This document shows positions 32,253 to 41,312 of a stretch of 64,000 bases of DNA, piece after piece. Where the stretch lies: positions 45,417 to 109,416 of the forward strand of contig NZ_MCIG01000002.1 of assembly GCF_001705035.1 (NCBI RefSeq), read 5' to 3'. The notes beneath the pieces are model-generated. The model worked only from the letters and a program-made list of their open reading frames with translations. It was not told the DNA's origin and did no database searches. The position numbers were made by a program, and so were the translations under genes. Each line of letters begins with the position of its first letter. Within the stretch, counting starts at the first letter, position 1. Source of the stretch: Curtobacterium sp. UCD-KPL2560 (GTDB lineage Bacteria > Actinomycetota > Actinomycetes > Actinomycetales > Microbacteriaceae).

Positions 32253-34049
32253 TCAGGACGAGGATCCGTCGACCCCGGACCCGTCCGCCCCAGCAGCGCC
32301 GTGCCGGTCGTCCGCGCGCCGCCCCACCGCACGCAGCTCGGGGAACTGGTCGTCGCGCCACTCCCCCGTCACCGCCGTCCCCGACGCCGCGGCACGCTCC
32401 TCGCGCTCCCGCAGCTCGACGCGACGGATCTTGCCCGAGATGGTCTTCGGCAGCTCGCCGAACTCCACCCGACGCACCCGTGCGTAGGCGGGCAGCGCGG
32501 TCCGGGCGTGCTCGAGCACACGGCGGGCGGTCTCGTCGGAGGGTTCCCACCCGGCGGCGAGCGTCACGTAGGCCTTCACCACGTTGAGGCGTGCCGCGTC
32601 GGGCGCGGGCACGACCGCGCTCTCGGCCACGGCTGCGTGCTGGAGCAGGGCGCTCTCGACCTCGAAGGGCGACACCTTGTAGTCGGACGACTTGAACACG
32701 TCGTCGGTCCGGCCGATGAACGTCAGCTGGCCGTCGGCGTCCCGCGAGGCGACGTCGCCGGTGTGGAAGAACCCGTCGCGCATCGCGTCCGCGGTGCGCT
32801 CGGGGTCGCCGAGGTACCCGGCCATCAGGTTGGTCGGCCGCTCGGTCAGGTCGAGGCAGACCTCGCCCTCGTCGACGGGCGCACCGGTCAGCGGGTCGAG
32901 CAGGGTGACGGTGACGCCGGGCAGCGGTCGGCCCATCGCACCGGGTGTGACCGGTGCGCCGGGGGCGTTCGCGATGATCGCGGTCGTCTCGGTCTGGCCG
33001 TAGCCGTCGCGGATGGTCAGGCCCCAGGCGTCCTGCACGCGGGCGATGACCTCCGGGTTGAGCGGTTCGCCGGCCGAGACGACCTCGCGGAGCGCGCGCG
33101 GCTTCGGTCCGAGGTCGGCCTGCAGCAGCATGCGCCACGCGGTCGGCGGCGCGCAGAAGGTGTCGACGCCGGCCTGGTCCAACTGGGCGAGGAGCCCGGC
33201 CGGGTCGAACCGCGGGGTGTCGTACACGAACACGGTCGCCTCGGCGATCCACGGCGCGAAGAAGCAGCTCCAGGCGTGCTTGCCCCAGCCGGGCGAGCTG
33301 ATCGCCAGGTGCACGTCGCCGGGCCGGATGCCGAGCCAGTGCATCGTGCTGAGGTGGCCGATCGGGTACGAGGCCTGGGTGTGCACGACCATCTTCGGCT
33401 TCGACGTCGTGCCCGAGGTGAAGTACACCAGGCAGGGGTCGGTCGTCAGGGTCGTGACGACGGGGCGCGCGGCGGTGTCGGTCGGGGTGCCGAGGTCGTC
33501 GGGGTAGGTCGTCCAGCCGTCGGCCGCGCCGCCGATCACGATGCGCGACGGCGCTCCCGTGACACCGTCGAACTTCGGGGTCTCGCCGTGGTTCGTCACG
33601 ACGTGTGCGACGCCACCGCGGTCGATGCGGTCCTGCAGGTCGGCGGTGTCGAGCATCGTGGAGGTCGGCAGGATCACGGCGCCGAGCTTCATCACGGCGA
33701 GCATCGTCTCCCACAGCTCGAGCTGGTTGCCGAGCATGACGAGCACGTGGTCACCCTTGCGGACCCCGAGGCGGTCGAGGTGCACCGCGAGGCGGTCCGA
33801 GCGTGCGGCCATCTCGGCGTAGGTCGTGCGCGACCCGCCCTCGCCGTCGACGATCCAGAGAGCGACGCGGTCGTTCCCCCGGGCGACGACGTCGAACCAG
33901 TCGGTCGCCCAGTTGAACGTCTCGCCGACGTCGGGCCACCGGAAGGCACGGCGCGCCGCTTCGGCACGGCCGGCGTCGTGCTCGTCGAGGACGGCGAGGA
34001 GCTCGTCGCGCGCCGCGCGGTAGGCCGTGGTCGGGTTCGAGGAGGGCAC
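32253..34049 (-). CDS. Medium-chain-type acyl-CoA synthetase (AMP-binding)
   Basis: A 598-residue adenylate-forming enzyme of the acyl-CoA synthetase/MACS type. Motifs: VYFTSGTTSKPKMVVHT (P-loop), SSPGWGKHAWS, DGYGQTETT (A5), GFFHTGDVA, and KTISGKIRRVELR with the C-terminal catalytic Lys. The order and SPGWGK block are typical of medium-chain acyl- or aryl-CoA ligases. GTG 34049 is the chosen start; GTG 34067 would add six residues and cannot be excluded. A 45-residue low-complexity tail follows the last motif. It is the second acyl-CoA ligase within 5 kb. Confidence 0.85.
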   Translation of the reverse strand: MPSSNPTTAYRAARDELLAVLDEHDAGRAEAARRAFRWPDVGETFNWATDWFDVVARGNDRVALWIVDGEGGSRTTYAEMAARSDRLAVHLDRLGVRKGDHVLVMLGNQLELWETMLAVMKLGAVILPTSTMLDTADLQDRIDRGGVAHVVTNHGETPKFDGVTGAPSRIVIGGAADGWTTYPDDLGTPTDTAARPVVTTLTTDPCLVYFTSGTTSKPKMVVHTQASYPIGHLSTMHWLGIRPGDVHLAISSPGWGKHAWSCFFAPWIAEATVFVYDTPRFDPAGLLAQLDQAGVDTFCAPPTAWRMLLQADLGPKPRALREVVSAGEPLNPEVIARVQDAWGLTIRDGYGQTETTAIIANAPGAPVTPGAMGRPLPGVTVTLLDPLTGAPVDEGEVCLDLTERPTNLMAGYLGDPERTADAMRDGFFHTGDVASRDADGQLTFIGRTDDVFKSSDYKVSPFEVESALLQHAAVAESAVVPAPDAARLNVVKAYVTLAAGWEPSDETARRVLEHARTALPAYARVRRVEFGELPKTISGKIRRVELREREERAAASGTAVTGEWRDDQFPELRAVGRRADDRHGAAGADGSGVDGSSS

Positions 34050-34118
34050 CGGTCGATCATGCCGCACCCCGGCCGTGCGCGCAGCGTCCCTCCCGCCGAG
34101 CCGGGTACGGTCGTCCCC

Positions 34119-34646
34119 GTGGACGGTGTCGGAGTGCTCGACGAGGCCGGGCGGCTCCGCCTGCTCGGTACCGCGGTTGCGGGCGCGGCCTTCGGCGCGG
34201 TCCTGGTCGTCCTCCTCGCCTCGTCCTGGGCGGAACCCACCACGGGTCTCCTGGTCGCGGTCGGGGTCCCGGCCGGACTGCTCGGTGCCGCGCTCGGCGT
34301 CTGGACCCAGCTGCGCAGCTGGCGCTCCGGCGGTGGCTACGAGCAGTCGGTGCGCGCCCAGCGCTGGGTCGCCGACGGAGCGGTCCCGCCCGACGTCACC
34401 GCCGACGTCTGGATCCCCCTCCTGCAGGCACAGGCCGACCGCGAGGGCGCCGGCTGGAGCAAGATCGTCCTCTGCGTGCTGTGGACGGCGATGACCTGGT
34501 CGGCCCTCGACCAGCACGGACTGCTCCTCACGCTGCTGCTCAGCGGCCTGTGGGTCGGCATGGGCGTGTGGTCGGCCTGCTGGGTGATCCCCCGTGCCCG
34601 CGCTGCGCGCGCGGTGCTGCGCCGCGGGGTCACCACCCCGTCCTGA
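34119..34646 (+). CDS. Membrane protein, unknown function
   Basis: A 175-residue protein from GTG 34119. Hydrophobic segments lie near residues 15-35, 45-62, 115-130 and 132-150, with a cytosolic-looking middle part (QLRSWRSGGGYEQSVRAQRWV). Two paired hairpins of helices flank that middle part. I recognise no family. It diverges from the acyl-CoA synthetase gene, 69 bp apart. Another in-frame GTG lies at 34134. Confidence 0.55.
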   Translation: MDGVGVLDEAGRLRLLGTAVAGAAFGAVLVVLLASSWAEPTTGLLVAVGVPAGLLGAALGVWTQLRSWRSGGGYEQSVRAQRWVADGAVPPDVTADVWIPLLQAQADREGAGWSKIVLCVLWTAMTWSALDQHGLLLTLLLSGLWVGMGVWSACWVIPRARAARAVLRRGVTTPS

Positions 34647-34891
34647 CGGCGCAGCCGTCGGTCTGGAGGCCCGGCTCGGCTCCGACACGGCGGGTCCGGT
34701 CGTCCGCGACCGGCCGGGAGGCGCGACCCGCCTCCTCGGGGCCCCGACACGACCGGTCCGCGGCGAGCGCGGCGCGCCCCTCGGGGGGCCGCACGGGTCG
34801 TGCGAGCCTTCCGCAGGTGGGGTCGACACGCGGGACGGGACCGGATCGGGACGGAGTGGAACCGATCGGCACCGAGCGGACACTCCTGGGC

Positions 34892-35530
34892 ATGGGGAAC
34901 GAGCAGCCCGGCAGACCGGGCACGACCACCGACGAGGACCGCGTCGACTGGGGCCGGGCCCTCGGTGGTGACGGCGAGGCGTTCGGCCGCGTGTTCGACC
35001 GGCACCGGCACCGTGTGCTGCGGCACGCGCAGCGACTGCTGCCCGTCGAGGCCGACGCCGCCGACGCGGTCGCGGTCGTGTTCCTCGAGGCGTGGCGGCT
35101 CCGGGCCCGTGTGCGGCTCGTCGACGGGTCCGTGCTCCCGTGGCTGCTCGTCACGGCGACGAACACGGCGCGGAACCAGGGCCGCGCGACCCGCCGGTAC
35201 CGGGCGGCGCTCGACCGGCTGCCCCCACCGGAGCCGTCGCCGGACCACGCCGACCGCGAGACCGACGGGGAGGCCGTGCGTGCCCTCCGCACGCTTGCTC
35301 CCAGGGACCAGGAGGTCCTGACCCTCGTCGTCCTGGAGGGCTACGCCGAGCGGGAGGTCGCCGAGGCGCTCGGGATCCCGCAGGGCACCGTCAAGTCCCG
35401 ACTCTCCCGTGCGCGTGCCCGGTTGGCGGCACGGGTCGCGCGGTCGTCGGATGCGGAGCCACACGACCACCACCACGAGCACCAGCACCAGCCCGCACGC
35501 CGGACCCGACCGAACGGAGCACGCCCGTGA
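34892..35530 (+). CDS. ECF-type RNA polymerase sigma factor
   Basis: A 212-residue sigma-70 family protein. Region 2 covers residues 22-90 (GEAFGRVFDRHRHRVLRHAQRLL, then DAVAVVFLEAWR); region 4 covers 130-185 (LAPRDQEVLTLVVLEGYAEREVAEALGIPQGTVKSRLSRARARL). A His-rich tail (HDHHHEHQHQ) ends the protein. ATG 34892. It overlaps the next gene by 4 nt; that gene encodes a membrane-anchored protein likely to be its partner. Only regions 2 and 4 are present, as expected for the ECF group. The target promoters cannot be predicted from the window. Confidence 0.9.
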   Translation: MGNEQPGRPGTTTDEDRVDWGRALGGDGEAFGRVFDRHRHRVLRHAQRLLPVEADAADAVAVVFLEAWRLRARVRLVDGSVLPWLLVTATNTARNQGRATRRYRAALDRLPPPEPSPDHADRETDGEAVRALRTLAPRDQEVLTLVVLEGYAEREVAEALGIPQGTVKSRLSRARARLAARVARSSDAEPHDHHHEHQHQPARRTRPNGARP

Positions 35531-36423
35531 CCCACCACGACCAGCCCCGAGCCGACGACCGCGGCGCTCCGGCAGGCGCCGTCGACGAGCGGACCCTGGC
35601 ACTGCGGTCCCTGCTCGTCACGACCGTCGAGCAGACCGCCCGGCGACGGCGGTGGCGGTCCGCGAGCGTCGGCGGTGCGCTGCTCTGCGTGCTCGCCGGT
35701 GCGACCGTGGGCGGGGCGATCACCGCCGCCGCGACGCCTGACGCCGACGCCGCGGCCGCCCGTGCCGGAGCCCGGGCCGCGGTGCAGGGCACGACGATGC
35801 CGTACACCCCGATCGTCGGGGATCCCGAGGCCGTGCTCGGGTCGGGGGACGACGAGGTCTCGGTCGGTGCACCACCGCCCGGCGCTGAGCAGCTCGCCTG
35901 GTCACTCCGCTGCCTGTCCGACGCCGGGGCGACGCGGGTCGGCTTCGCGGCATCGGACGCAGGCGGGTCCTCGGTGCCCTCGTGCGACCCGGGTCGGACC
36001 GTGACGGGCACGATCGCGGTCGGAGCGCTGCCGTCGCGCACCGTCGTCGTCCGCACCACGCCCGGTGCGCGCTGGACGCTGTCGACGGGGTGGCTCGGGG
36101 CTCCGCCGCTGCCCGGACCCAGCGCCGCGCAGCAGGAGGCGGTCCGGGACGGCGTCGTCACCCGGAGCGAGTACCTCGCGGCGTTCCACCGGTTCCAGGG
36201 GTGCATGACGGCCAGGGGCGAGTCCCTCGGCATCGTGCCGGAGTCCTCGCTGTTCGTGGTCTTCGGCGTCTCGGACCTGTCCGCGGGCGACTGGTGCGGC
36301 GCGTCCGAGTTCGACGACGTGAGCAGCACCTGGCAGTCGGAGCACCCGGCCCCACCCGGTGACGACGGGACCTGGGGCGACCAGCGGTACGACCCGTCGA
36401 CGGACCCCCGCTCCGCGGACTGA
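35527..36423 (+). CDS. Membrane-anchored partner of the sigma factor, unknown fold
   Basis: A 298-residue protein starting at GTG 35527 inside the sigma-factor stop. Residues 1-45 are cytosolic and include ERTLALRSLLVTTVEQTARRRRW; residues 48-70 form one membrane helix (GGALLCVLAGATVGGAITAAA); the rest is outside, with four or five Cys that may form disulfides (LRCLSD, PSCDPG, QGCMTA, DWCGAS). By position and topology it could be an anti-sigma factor, but the usual zinc-binding HxxxCxxC is missing, so its mode would differ. Confidence 0.65.
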   Translation: MTHHDQPRADDRGAPAGAVDERTLALRSLLVTTVEQTARRRRWRSASVGGALLCVLAGATVGGAITAAATPDADAAAARAGARAAVQGTTMPYTPIVGDPEAVLGSGDDEVSVGAPPPGAEQLAWSLRCLSDAGATRVGFAASDAGGSSVPSCDPGRTVTGTIAVGALPSRTVVVRTTPGARWTLSTGWLGAPPLPGPSAAQQEAVRDGVVTRSEYLAAFHRFQGCMTARGESLGIVPESSLFVVFGVSDLSAGDWCGASEFDDVSSTWQSEHPAPPGDDGTWGDQRYDPSTDPRSAD

Positions 36424-36495
36424 CGACTGGGACCGAGCGCGGCGCGACCCCGGTGGTCGGCCGGGCTCCCCTGGCGTCCGGCGCACCCGCGAGCA

Positions 36496-37782
36496 TCAGT
36501 CGCCCGGCGGCGGACTCGGGCGCCGTGGAGCGGAACGGCGCAGCCGCACCCACCGCAGCGCGAGTCCGACCGCCAGCACCACGGTGCCCGCCACCACGGA
36601 CGACGGTGGCAGGGCGGCGACGAGCACCACGCACCCGACCACCCCGGCGAGCGCCAGCGCCCGGGGCCAGCGGCGGTGCGCGCGGTCCTGCGTCCACGCC
36701 GCGGCGTTCGCGACCGCGTAGTAGAGCAGGACACCGAACGCCGAGGCGCCGATCGCCGCGCGCAGGTCGACGGTCGTCACGAGGACGCAGACGACGACGG
36801 CGAGGAGCGCCTCGGCGCGGTGGGGCACCCGGCGGCGGGGGTGCACGGCGGCGAGCGCCGCGGGCAGGTCGCCGCCGCGGGCCATGGCGAGGGCGGTCCG
36901 ACCGATGCCGGCGACGATCGCGAGCAGCGCCCCGAGGGAGGCCGCGGCGGCCCCGACGCGGACGACGACCGGCCACGGCCCGCCGGGGAGCGCGGCGACG
37001 GCGGCGAGGGGTGTCGGCGTGCCCGCCGTGCCCGCCGGGCCGAGGGCGTGCAGGAGGGCGAGTGCGACCGCGGCGTAGACGACGAGGGCGAGCCCGAGCG
37101 CGAGGACGACCGCGCGCGGGATCGTCCGGGCGGGGTCGACGACCTCCTCGCCCATGGTGGCGATGCGGGCGTACCCGGCGAACGCGAAGAACAGGAAGCC
37201 CGCGGCCTGCAGCACTCCGAGTGGCGACGGGTCCCCGGCTGGTCCGTCCGCGGCGGGGGCGGTGGTCGTCGCGCCGATCACGACGACGGTGACGAGCGCG
37301 ACGAGGGCGACCGCGACGAGCACGCGGGTGAGCCGCGCGGTCCGGGTGATCCCGAGCAGGTTCACCCCGGTGGTCGCGAGCACCGCGAGGACGGCGACCG
37401 GTCTCGTCCAGGGCCCCGGGGCGACGTGGGACGCGAAGGTGAGCGCCATGGCCGCGGCACTCGCGGTCTTCCCGACGACGAAGCACCACCCGGCGGCGTA
37501 CCCGGCCCACGGTCCGAGCCGCTCCCGTCCGTACACGTAGGTGCCGCCCGAGGTCGGGTACTGCGCCGCGAGCTGGGCGGACGAGGCGGCGTTGCAGAAC
37601 GCGACGGCACCGGCGACCGCCAGGCCGAGGAGCAGCCACGCGCCCGCGGCTGCGGCCGCGGGTGCGAACGCCGAGAACACGCCCGCCCCGATCATCGACC
37701 CGAGCCCGATGAGCACGGCGTCGGGCAGGGTCAGACGGCGGGCGAGCGACGGCTGGGGCGGTGCGGCGGCGGGACGGTCCAC
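36496..37782 (-). CDS. APC family amino-acid permease
   Basis: A 428-residue transporter with about twelve hydrophobic segments. The TM1 motif LIGLGSMIGAGVFSAFAP (residues 24-41) is the unwound glycine-rich helix of the amino acid-polyamine-organocation family; FAFAGYARIATMGEEVVDPARTIPRA is the TM6 and conserved loop region. It probably imports or exchanges an amino acid or amine; specificity is unknown. GTG 37782 is the likely start. It diverges from the aldo/keto reductase gene over 84 bp, and its product sits in the cytoplasmic membrane. Confidence 0.85.
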   Translation of the reverse strand: MDRPAAAPPQPSLARRLTLPDAVLIGLGSMIGAGVFSAFAPAAAAAGAWLLLGLAVAGAVAFCNAASSAQLAAQYPTSGGTYVYGRERLGPWAGYAAGWCFVVGKTASAAAMALTFASHVAPGPWTRPVAVLAVLATTGVNLLGITRTARLTRVLVAVALVALVTVVVIGATTTAPAADGPAGDPSPLGVLQAAGFLFFAFAGYARIATMGEEVVDPARTIPRAVVLALGLALVVYAAVALALLHALGPAGTAGTPTPLAAVAALPGGPWPVVVRVGAAAASLGALLAIVAGIGRTALAMARGGDLPAALAAVHPRRRVPHRAEALLAVVVCVLVTTVDLRAAIGASAFGVLLYYAVANAAAWTQDRAHRRWPRALALAGVVGCVVLVAALPPSSVVAGTVVLAVGLALRWVRLRRSAPRRPSPPPGD

Positions 37783-37866
37783 GTCGCCGATCCTGCCGCA
37801 CGACGACGGTGCCCGGACCGGACAGCCCGGGCACCGCCCGCACCGGCCGTGACTACGCTCGACGGC

Positions 37867-38847
37867 ATGCAGAGTCGCACCCTCGGCCGTACCGGCCGCT
37901 CCGTGTCCGTGGTCGGTCTCGGCACCTGGCAGTTCGGCGGTGACTGGGGTCCCGTCAGCGAGCAGGACGCCGCCGCCGTGATGGACGCCTCGGTGGAGTC
38001 CGGCGTCACCCTGTTCGACACCGCCGACGTGTACGGCGACGGCCGGAGCGAGCAGCGCATCGGCGCGTGGCGACGGGCCAACCCCGACGTCCCGCTCACC
38101 GTGACGACCAAGATGGGCCGTCGCGCCGACCAGGTGCCGGAGAACTACGTCGCCGCGAACTTCCGCGGGTGGGTGGACCGCTCGCGGCGGAACCTGCAGC
38201 AGGACACGCTCGACCTCGTCCAGCTGCACTGCCCGCCGACCGCGGTCTTCGAGGACGACCGTGTCTACGACGCCCTCGACGCCCTCGTCGCCGACGGGTC
38301 GGTCGCCGCGTACGGCGTGTCCGTCGAGACCGCGGACCAGGCGCTCTCGGCGATCGCCCGCCCGGGCGTCGCGAGCGTGCAGGTCATCCTCAACGCGTTC
38401 CGGCTGAAGCCCCTGGACCGCGTGCTGCCCGCCGCGCGCGAGGCGGGCGTGGGCATCCTCGCCCGGGTGCCCCTGGCCTCGGGGCTGCTGTCCGGCGGGT
38501 ACACGACCGCGACGACGTTCCCGGAACAGGACCACCGCAACTACAACCGGCACGGCGAGGCGTTCGACCAGGGCGAGACCTTCAGCGGGGTCGACTTCGC
38601 GGACGGCGTGCAGGCGGCGCAGGCGTTCGCCGCCGCCCTGCCCGAGGGCGTCTCGGTCCCGCAGGCGGCGCTCGCGTGGATCGTCGCCCAGGACGGCGTG
38701 ACGGCCGCGATCCCCGGTGCGCGCAACCCCGAGCAGGCCCGCTCGAACGCGGGCGCCGCGGACCTCGGCGAGGTGCCCGGCCTCGACGCCACGGTGCACG
38801 AGCTCTACGACCGGTGGTTCCGTGCCGCCGTGCACGACCGGTGGTGA
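37867..38847 (+). CDS. Aldo/keto reductase
   Basis: A 326-residue (beta/alpha)8 oxidoreductase. Family residues appear as SVVGLGTWQFGG, SGVTLFDTADVYGDGRSEQRIG (catalytic Asp and Tyr), VTTKMG with the catalytic Lys, DLVQLHCPP with the catalytic His, and a late IPGARNPEQARSNAGA NADP-binding block. It reduces aldehydes or ketones with NADPH. The broad AKR family does not allow a substrate call, although the layout fits the YajO/general stress protein 69 group. ATG 37867 follows CGACGGC. The following gene overlaps its stop by 4 nt. Confidence 0.88.
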   Translation: MQSRTLGRTGRSVSVVGLGTWQFGGDWGPVSEQDAAAVMDASVESGVTLFDTADVYGDGRSEQRIGAWRRANPDVPLTVTTKMGRRADQVPENYVAANFRGWVDRSRRNLQQDTLDLVQLHCPPTAVFEDDRVYDALDALVADGSVAAYGVSVETADQALSAIARPGVASVQVILNAFRLKPLDRVLPAAREAGVGILARVPLASGLLSGGYTTATTFPEQDHRNYNRHGEAFDQGETFSGVDFADGVQAAQAFAAALPEGVSVPQAALAWIVAQDGVTAAIPGARNPEQARSNAGAADLGEVPGLDATVHELYDRWFRAAVHDRW

Positions 38848-39458
38848 GCACGACCGCGGCCGGGCCGCGTCGCCGAACGGGCGGTGCGGGCGCCCGCCCC
38901 GCGCCGCGCGCGGTGGTGCTGACCGTCGTGGCGGCGGTCGCCGTCCTGCTGCTGGCCGTCTGCTCGACGCCGGCCGCGGGCACGACCCGGTCCGCGCCTC
39001 CGTGGCCGGCCCCGACCGACCTGCAGACGCGGGCCGACGCGGCGGGCCTGCGCAACGTGTGGGATGAGCCGCTCGCGGAGCACGTGCACACCCACCTGAC
39101 GATCCTGGACGGGGACGTGCCGGTCACGGTGCCCGGGAACGTCGGACACTCGTCGCGCGAGCGGTTCGCCGCGGAGCTGCACACGCACGACACGTCGGGC
39201 ATCCTGCACGTCGAGTCGCCGGAGCGCCGCACGTTCACCCTCGGGCAGTTCTTCGACGAGTGGGGCGTCTCGCTCGGCGCCGGGCACGTCGGCGGGCTGC
39301 GGGGGGAACTGACCGTGTGGGTCGACGGCCACCGCTTCCTCGGCAACCCCCGGACCATCGCGCTCGAGGACCGTCGGCAGGTCGTCCTCGCGGTCACGAC
39401 GATCGGCGAGGTCGCCCACCGGCCGGCGCCGTTCGACTGGCCGCCGCAGTACCGCTGA
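38844..39458 (+). CDS. Exported/membrane-anchored His-rich conserved protein
   Basis: A 204-residue protein from GTG 38844, overlapping the aldo/keto reductase stop. An N-terminal hydrophobic segment (about residues 24-42, VVLTVVAAVAVLLLAV) anchors or exports it; the following Cys is preceded by LAV, only a weak lipobox. The outer domain has HVHTHLTILDGDVPV, then LHTHDTSGILHVESPE and FTLGQFFDEWGV. The HTH..GIxHVES pattern is conserved in many actinobacterial proteins of unknown function and looks suited to metal binding. Overlap with the AKR gene suggests joint expression. Confidence 0.65.
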   Translation: MSTTAAGPRRRTGGAGARPAPRAVVLTVVAAVAVLLLAVCSTPAAGTTRSAPPWPAPTDLQTRADAAGLRNVWDEPLAEHVHTHLTILDGDVPVTVPGNVGHSSRERFAAELHTHDTSGILHVESPERRTFTLGQFFDEWGVSLGAGHVGGLRGELTVWVDGHRFLGNPRTIALEDRRQVVLAVTTIGEVAHRPAPFDWPPQYR

Positions 39459-39513
39459 CGTCCGGCACGTCGGTCGTCGGTGCAGGGCGCGACCGGGTCG
39501 CGCCCGGCGAGCC

Positions 39514-39590
39514 CGGCGGGTGCGGTCAGGCGAGCCCGAGCAATGCGGGTCAGCCGGATCCGAACGGTGCGGGTCAGGCGAGCCCGAGCA
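39514..39590. repeat. 24-nt tandem repeat overlapping a gene 3' end
   Basis: Three units of about 24 nt share TGCGGGTCAGGCGAGCCCGA. The last unit contains the stop codon of the alpha/beta hydrolase gene (TCA on plus at 39574-39576); the other two lie downstream of that stop on the minus strand. Confidence 0.75.
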
Positions 39591-40515
39591 GCGCGGCGAC
39601 GGCGTCCGGGTGCTCGACGTGCGCGAAGTGGCCGCAGTCCTCGAGCACCGCGGTCCGGACCCCGGGCAGCAGCGCCCGCAGGTCGTCCAGGTCGGTCGTC
39701 CGGGCGAACACGTCCTGCCTGCCGACGACCGCCGTCGCCGGGCTCGTCACCGCGCGCCAGCGTCCGACGTCGTACCCGGCCGCCGAGCGGGCCGCCGCGG
39801 AGAACAGCTCCGGCCGGAACTCGGCGACGAACGCGTCGAGCACGCTCGGGTCGAGTCGGCGGACGTGTGCGAAGACCGGTGCGGCGAGCAGCGGGAGCAC
39901 CCCGACCCGGGCCAGCCCCCGCAGCAGCGACCGGGCGGTACGACCGGTGACCGCGAGCCCGGCGCGCAGGAGCGTGAACGCCGGCAGCGTGGCGAGGGCA
40001 CGGACCGGGTGCCGTGCCGCCCGGACCGTCGCCGTGGTGGTGCCCGAGACGAGACCGAGCGAGCGCACGCGCGTCGGCGCCGCGACGGCGGTCTCGAGGC
40101 CCACGAACGCGCCCATCGAGTGCCCGACCACGTCCACGGGCCCGGTGCCGAGGGCGTCGAGCACCGTGACGACGGCCCGGACGACCGCGTCGAGGTCGGC
40201 TGGTCCGGCACCGACGGCCGTCGACGCACCCCACCCCGGCAGGTCGACGAGCACCAGCCCACGGCCGGGCAGCCCGTCGACGGCGGTCAGGAGCGGCGTC
40301 CAGGTCGTCCACGAACCCGCGACGCCGTGCAGGAACAGCACCGGCCGCGGTCCGGGCCGGTGGTGCACGACCACGGGGCCGGCGTCCGTCGCGACGGTGG
40401 TGCGCACGAGCGACCACACCGCGGGGTCGGCAGTGACCGGGTGCGGCGCGTACGAGCCTGGCGACGGGGTGGCGGTGACCACCCGTGCACCGGCGGGGTC
40501 GTCGACGGCGTGCAC
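39574..40515 (-). CDS. Alpha/beta hydrolase
   Basis: A protein of about 313 residues. The oxyanion region is [14 protein letters not shown], the nucleophile elbow is [13 protein letters not shown], the acid is in VVGRQDVF and the catalytic His in [13 protein letters not shown], so the full Ser-Asp-His set is visible. It is a carboxylesterase or related hydrolase of unknown substrate. I chose GTG 40515 because GGGAGGCGCG lies just before it; GTG 40482 is an alternative. That ribosome site is one arm of the dispersed palindrome, which is unusual. Its stop codon lies within a tandem repeat. Confidence 0.8.
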   Translation of the reverse strand: MHAVDDPAGARVVTATPSPGSYAPHPVTADPAVWSLVRTTVATDAGPVVVHHRPGPRPVLFLHGVAGSWTTWTPLLTAVDGLPGRGLVLVDLPGWGASTAVGAGPADLDAVVRAVVTVLDALGTGPVDVVGHSMGAFVGLETAVAAPTRVRSLGLVSGTTTATVRAARHPVRALATLPAFTLLRAGLAVTGRTARSLLRGLARVGVLPLLAAPVFAHVRRLDPSVLDAFVAEFRPELFSAAARSAAGYDVGRWRAVTSPATAVVGRQDVFARTTDLDDLRALLPGVRTAVLEDCGHFAHVEHPDAVAALLGLA

Positions 40516-40577
40516 CGCGCCTCCCGTCCGGTCACCGGGACGCGGTCGCGCCCCACCGGTCCTTCGGAGCGGCGGCG

Positions 40578-41066
40578 TCAGCCGACGGGGACGGGTGCCG
40601 TGCAGGCGGCGAGGCGGTCGAGCGCTGCGCGGTACTCCGCGACGTCGCGCTGCAGGCCGGGCTCGGTGATGATCGAGGCCTTGATGCGGCCCTGCACGTC
40701 GATCACGAAGGTGGCCCGCGTCGCGAACCCCTTCTTGTCGAGGAACACGCCGTACTCCTTGGACACCGCGCCGTGCGGCCAGAAGTCGGCGAGCAGCTCG
40801 AAGTCGTAGCCGTTCTGCTCGGCGAACGAGCGCAGCGTGGCCTTCGAGTCGACCGAGATGCCGATCAGCTCGACGCGCTGGTCCTGGAACATCGCGATGT
40901 TGTCCTGCAGGGTGCACAGCTCGTTCGTGCAGCCCGACGAGAACGCGAGCGGGAAGAAGACGAGCGCGACCGGGCGGACGCCCCGGAAGTCGCTGAGCCG
41001 GACGTGCTCACCGAACTGGTTCGGGAGCTCGAAGTCCGGCGCGAGGGAGCCGATCTCCAGTGCCAT
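40578..41066 (-). CDS. AhpE-type peroxiredoxin
   Basis: A 162-residue peroxiredoxin. The peroxidatic Cys is C46 in [15 protein letters not shown], with Ser where AhpE has Thr; a second Cys lies at 51. [19 protein letters not shown] and [15 protein letters not shown] are family blocks. It reduces peroxides with electrons from a thiol partner such as mycoredoxin or thioredoxin. ATG 41066. It diverges from aceE, and the 246-bp gap holds an ACCGTC-N5-GACGGT inverted repeat. The layout, with a peroxiredoxin beside pyruvate dehydrogenase, is common in actinobacteria. Confidence 0.88.
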   Translation of the reverse strand: MALEIGSLAPDFELPNQFGEHVRLSDFRGVRPVALVFFPLAFSSGCTNELCTLQDNIAMFQDQRVELIGISVDSKATLRSFAEQNGYDFELLADFWPHGAVSKEYGVFLDKKGFATRATFVIDVQGRIKASIITEPGLQRDVAEYRAALDRLAACTAPVPVG

Positions 41067-41193
41067 CGGTGCGCTGCTGCTTCCTGGGCGTGGGGTCTGC
41101 CCGTCGACGTCGTACGGGCACGGGTCGCGCACGCACGATCGGCAATCGTACGCCGACGACACGCAGATGCAAGCACCTGTCCACCCGCACGGC

Positions 41194-41229
41194 ACCGTCA
41201 GCCGGACGGTCGGCGGTGGGGCCTAGAGT
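41194..41229 (+). promoter_or_regulatory. Inverted repeat and -10-like box upstream of aceE
   Basis: ACCGTC-AGCCG-GACGGT (41194-41210) is followed by TAGAGT (41224-41229), a good actinobacterial -10 hexamer about 84 nt before the aceE start. No clear -35 is visible. The repeat could be an operator for aceE or a terminator for a short leader. Confidence 0.4.
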
Positions 41230-41312
41230 GGTGTGGGTCTCCCTGCTCGGTCGCGACCCGACCGTCCCGGGAGCCACCATGTCCACCACCACGAGAACGA
41301 ACGAGGTCAACG

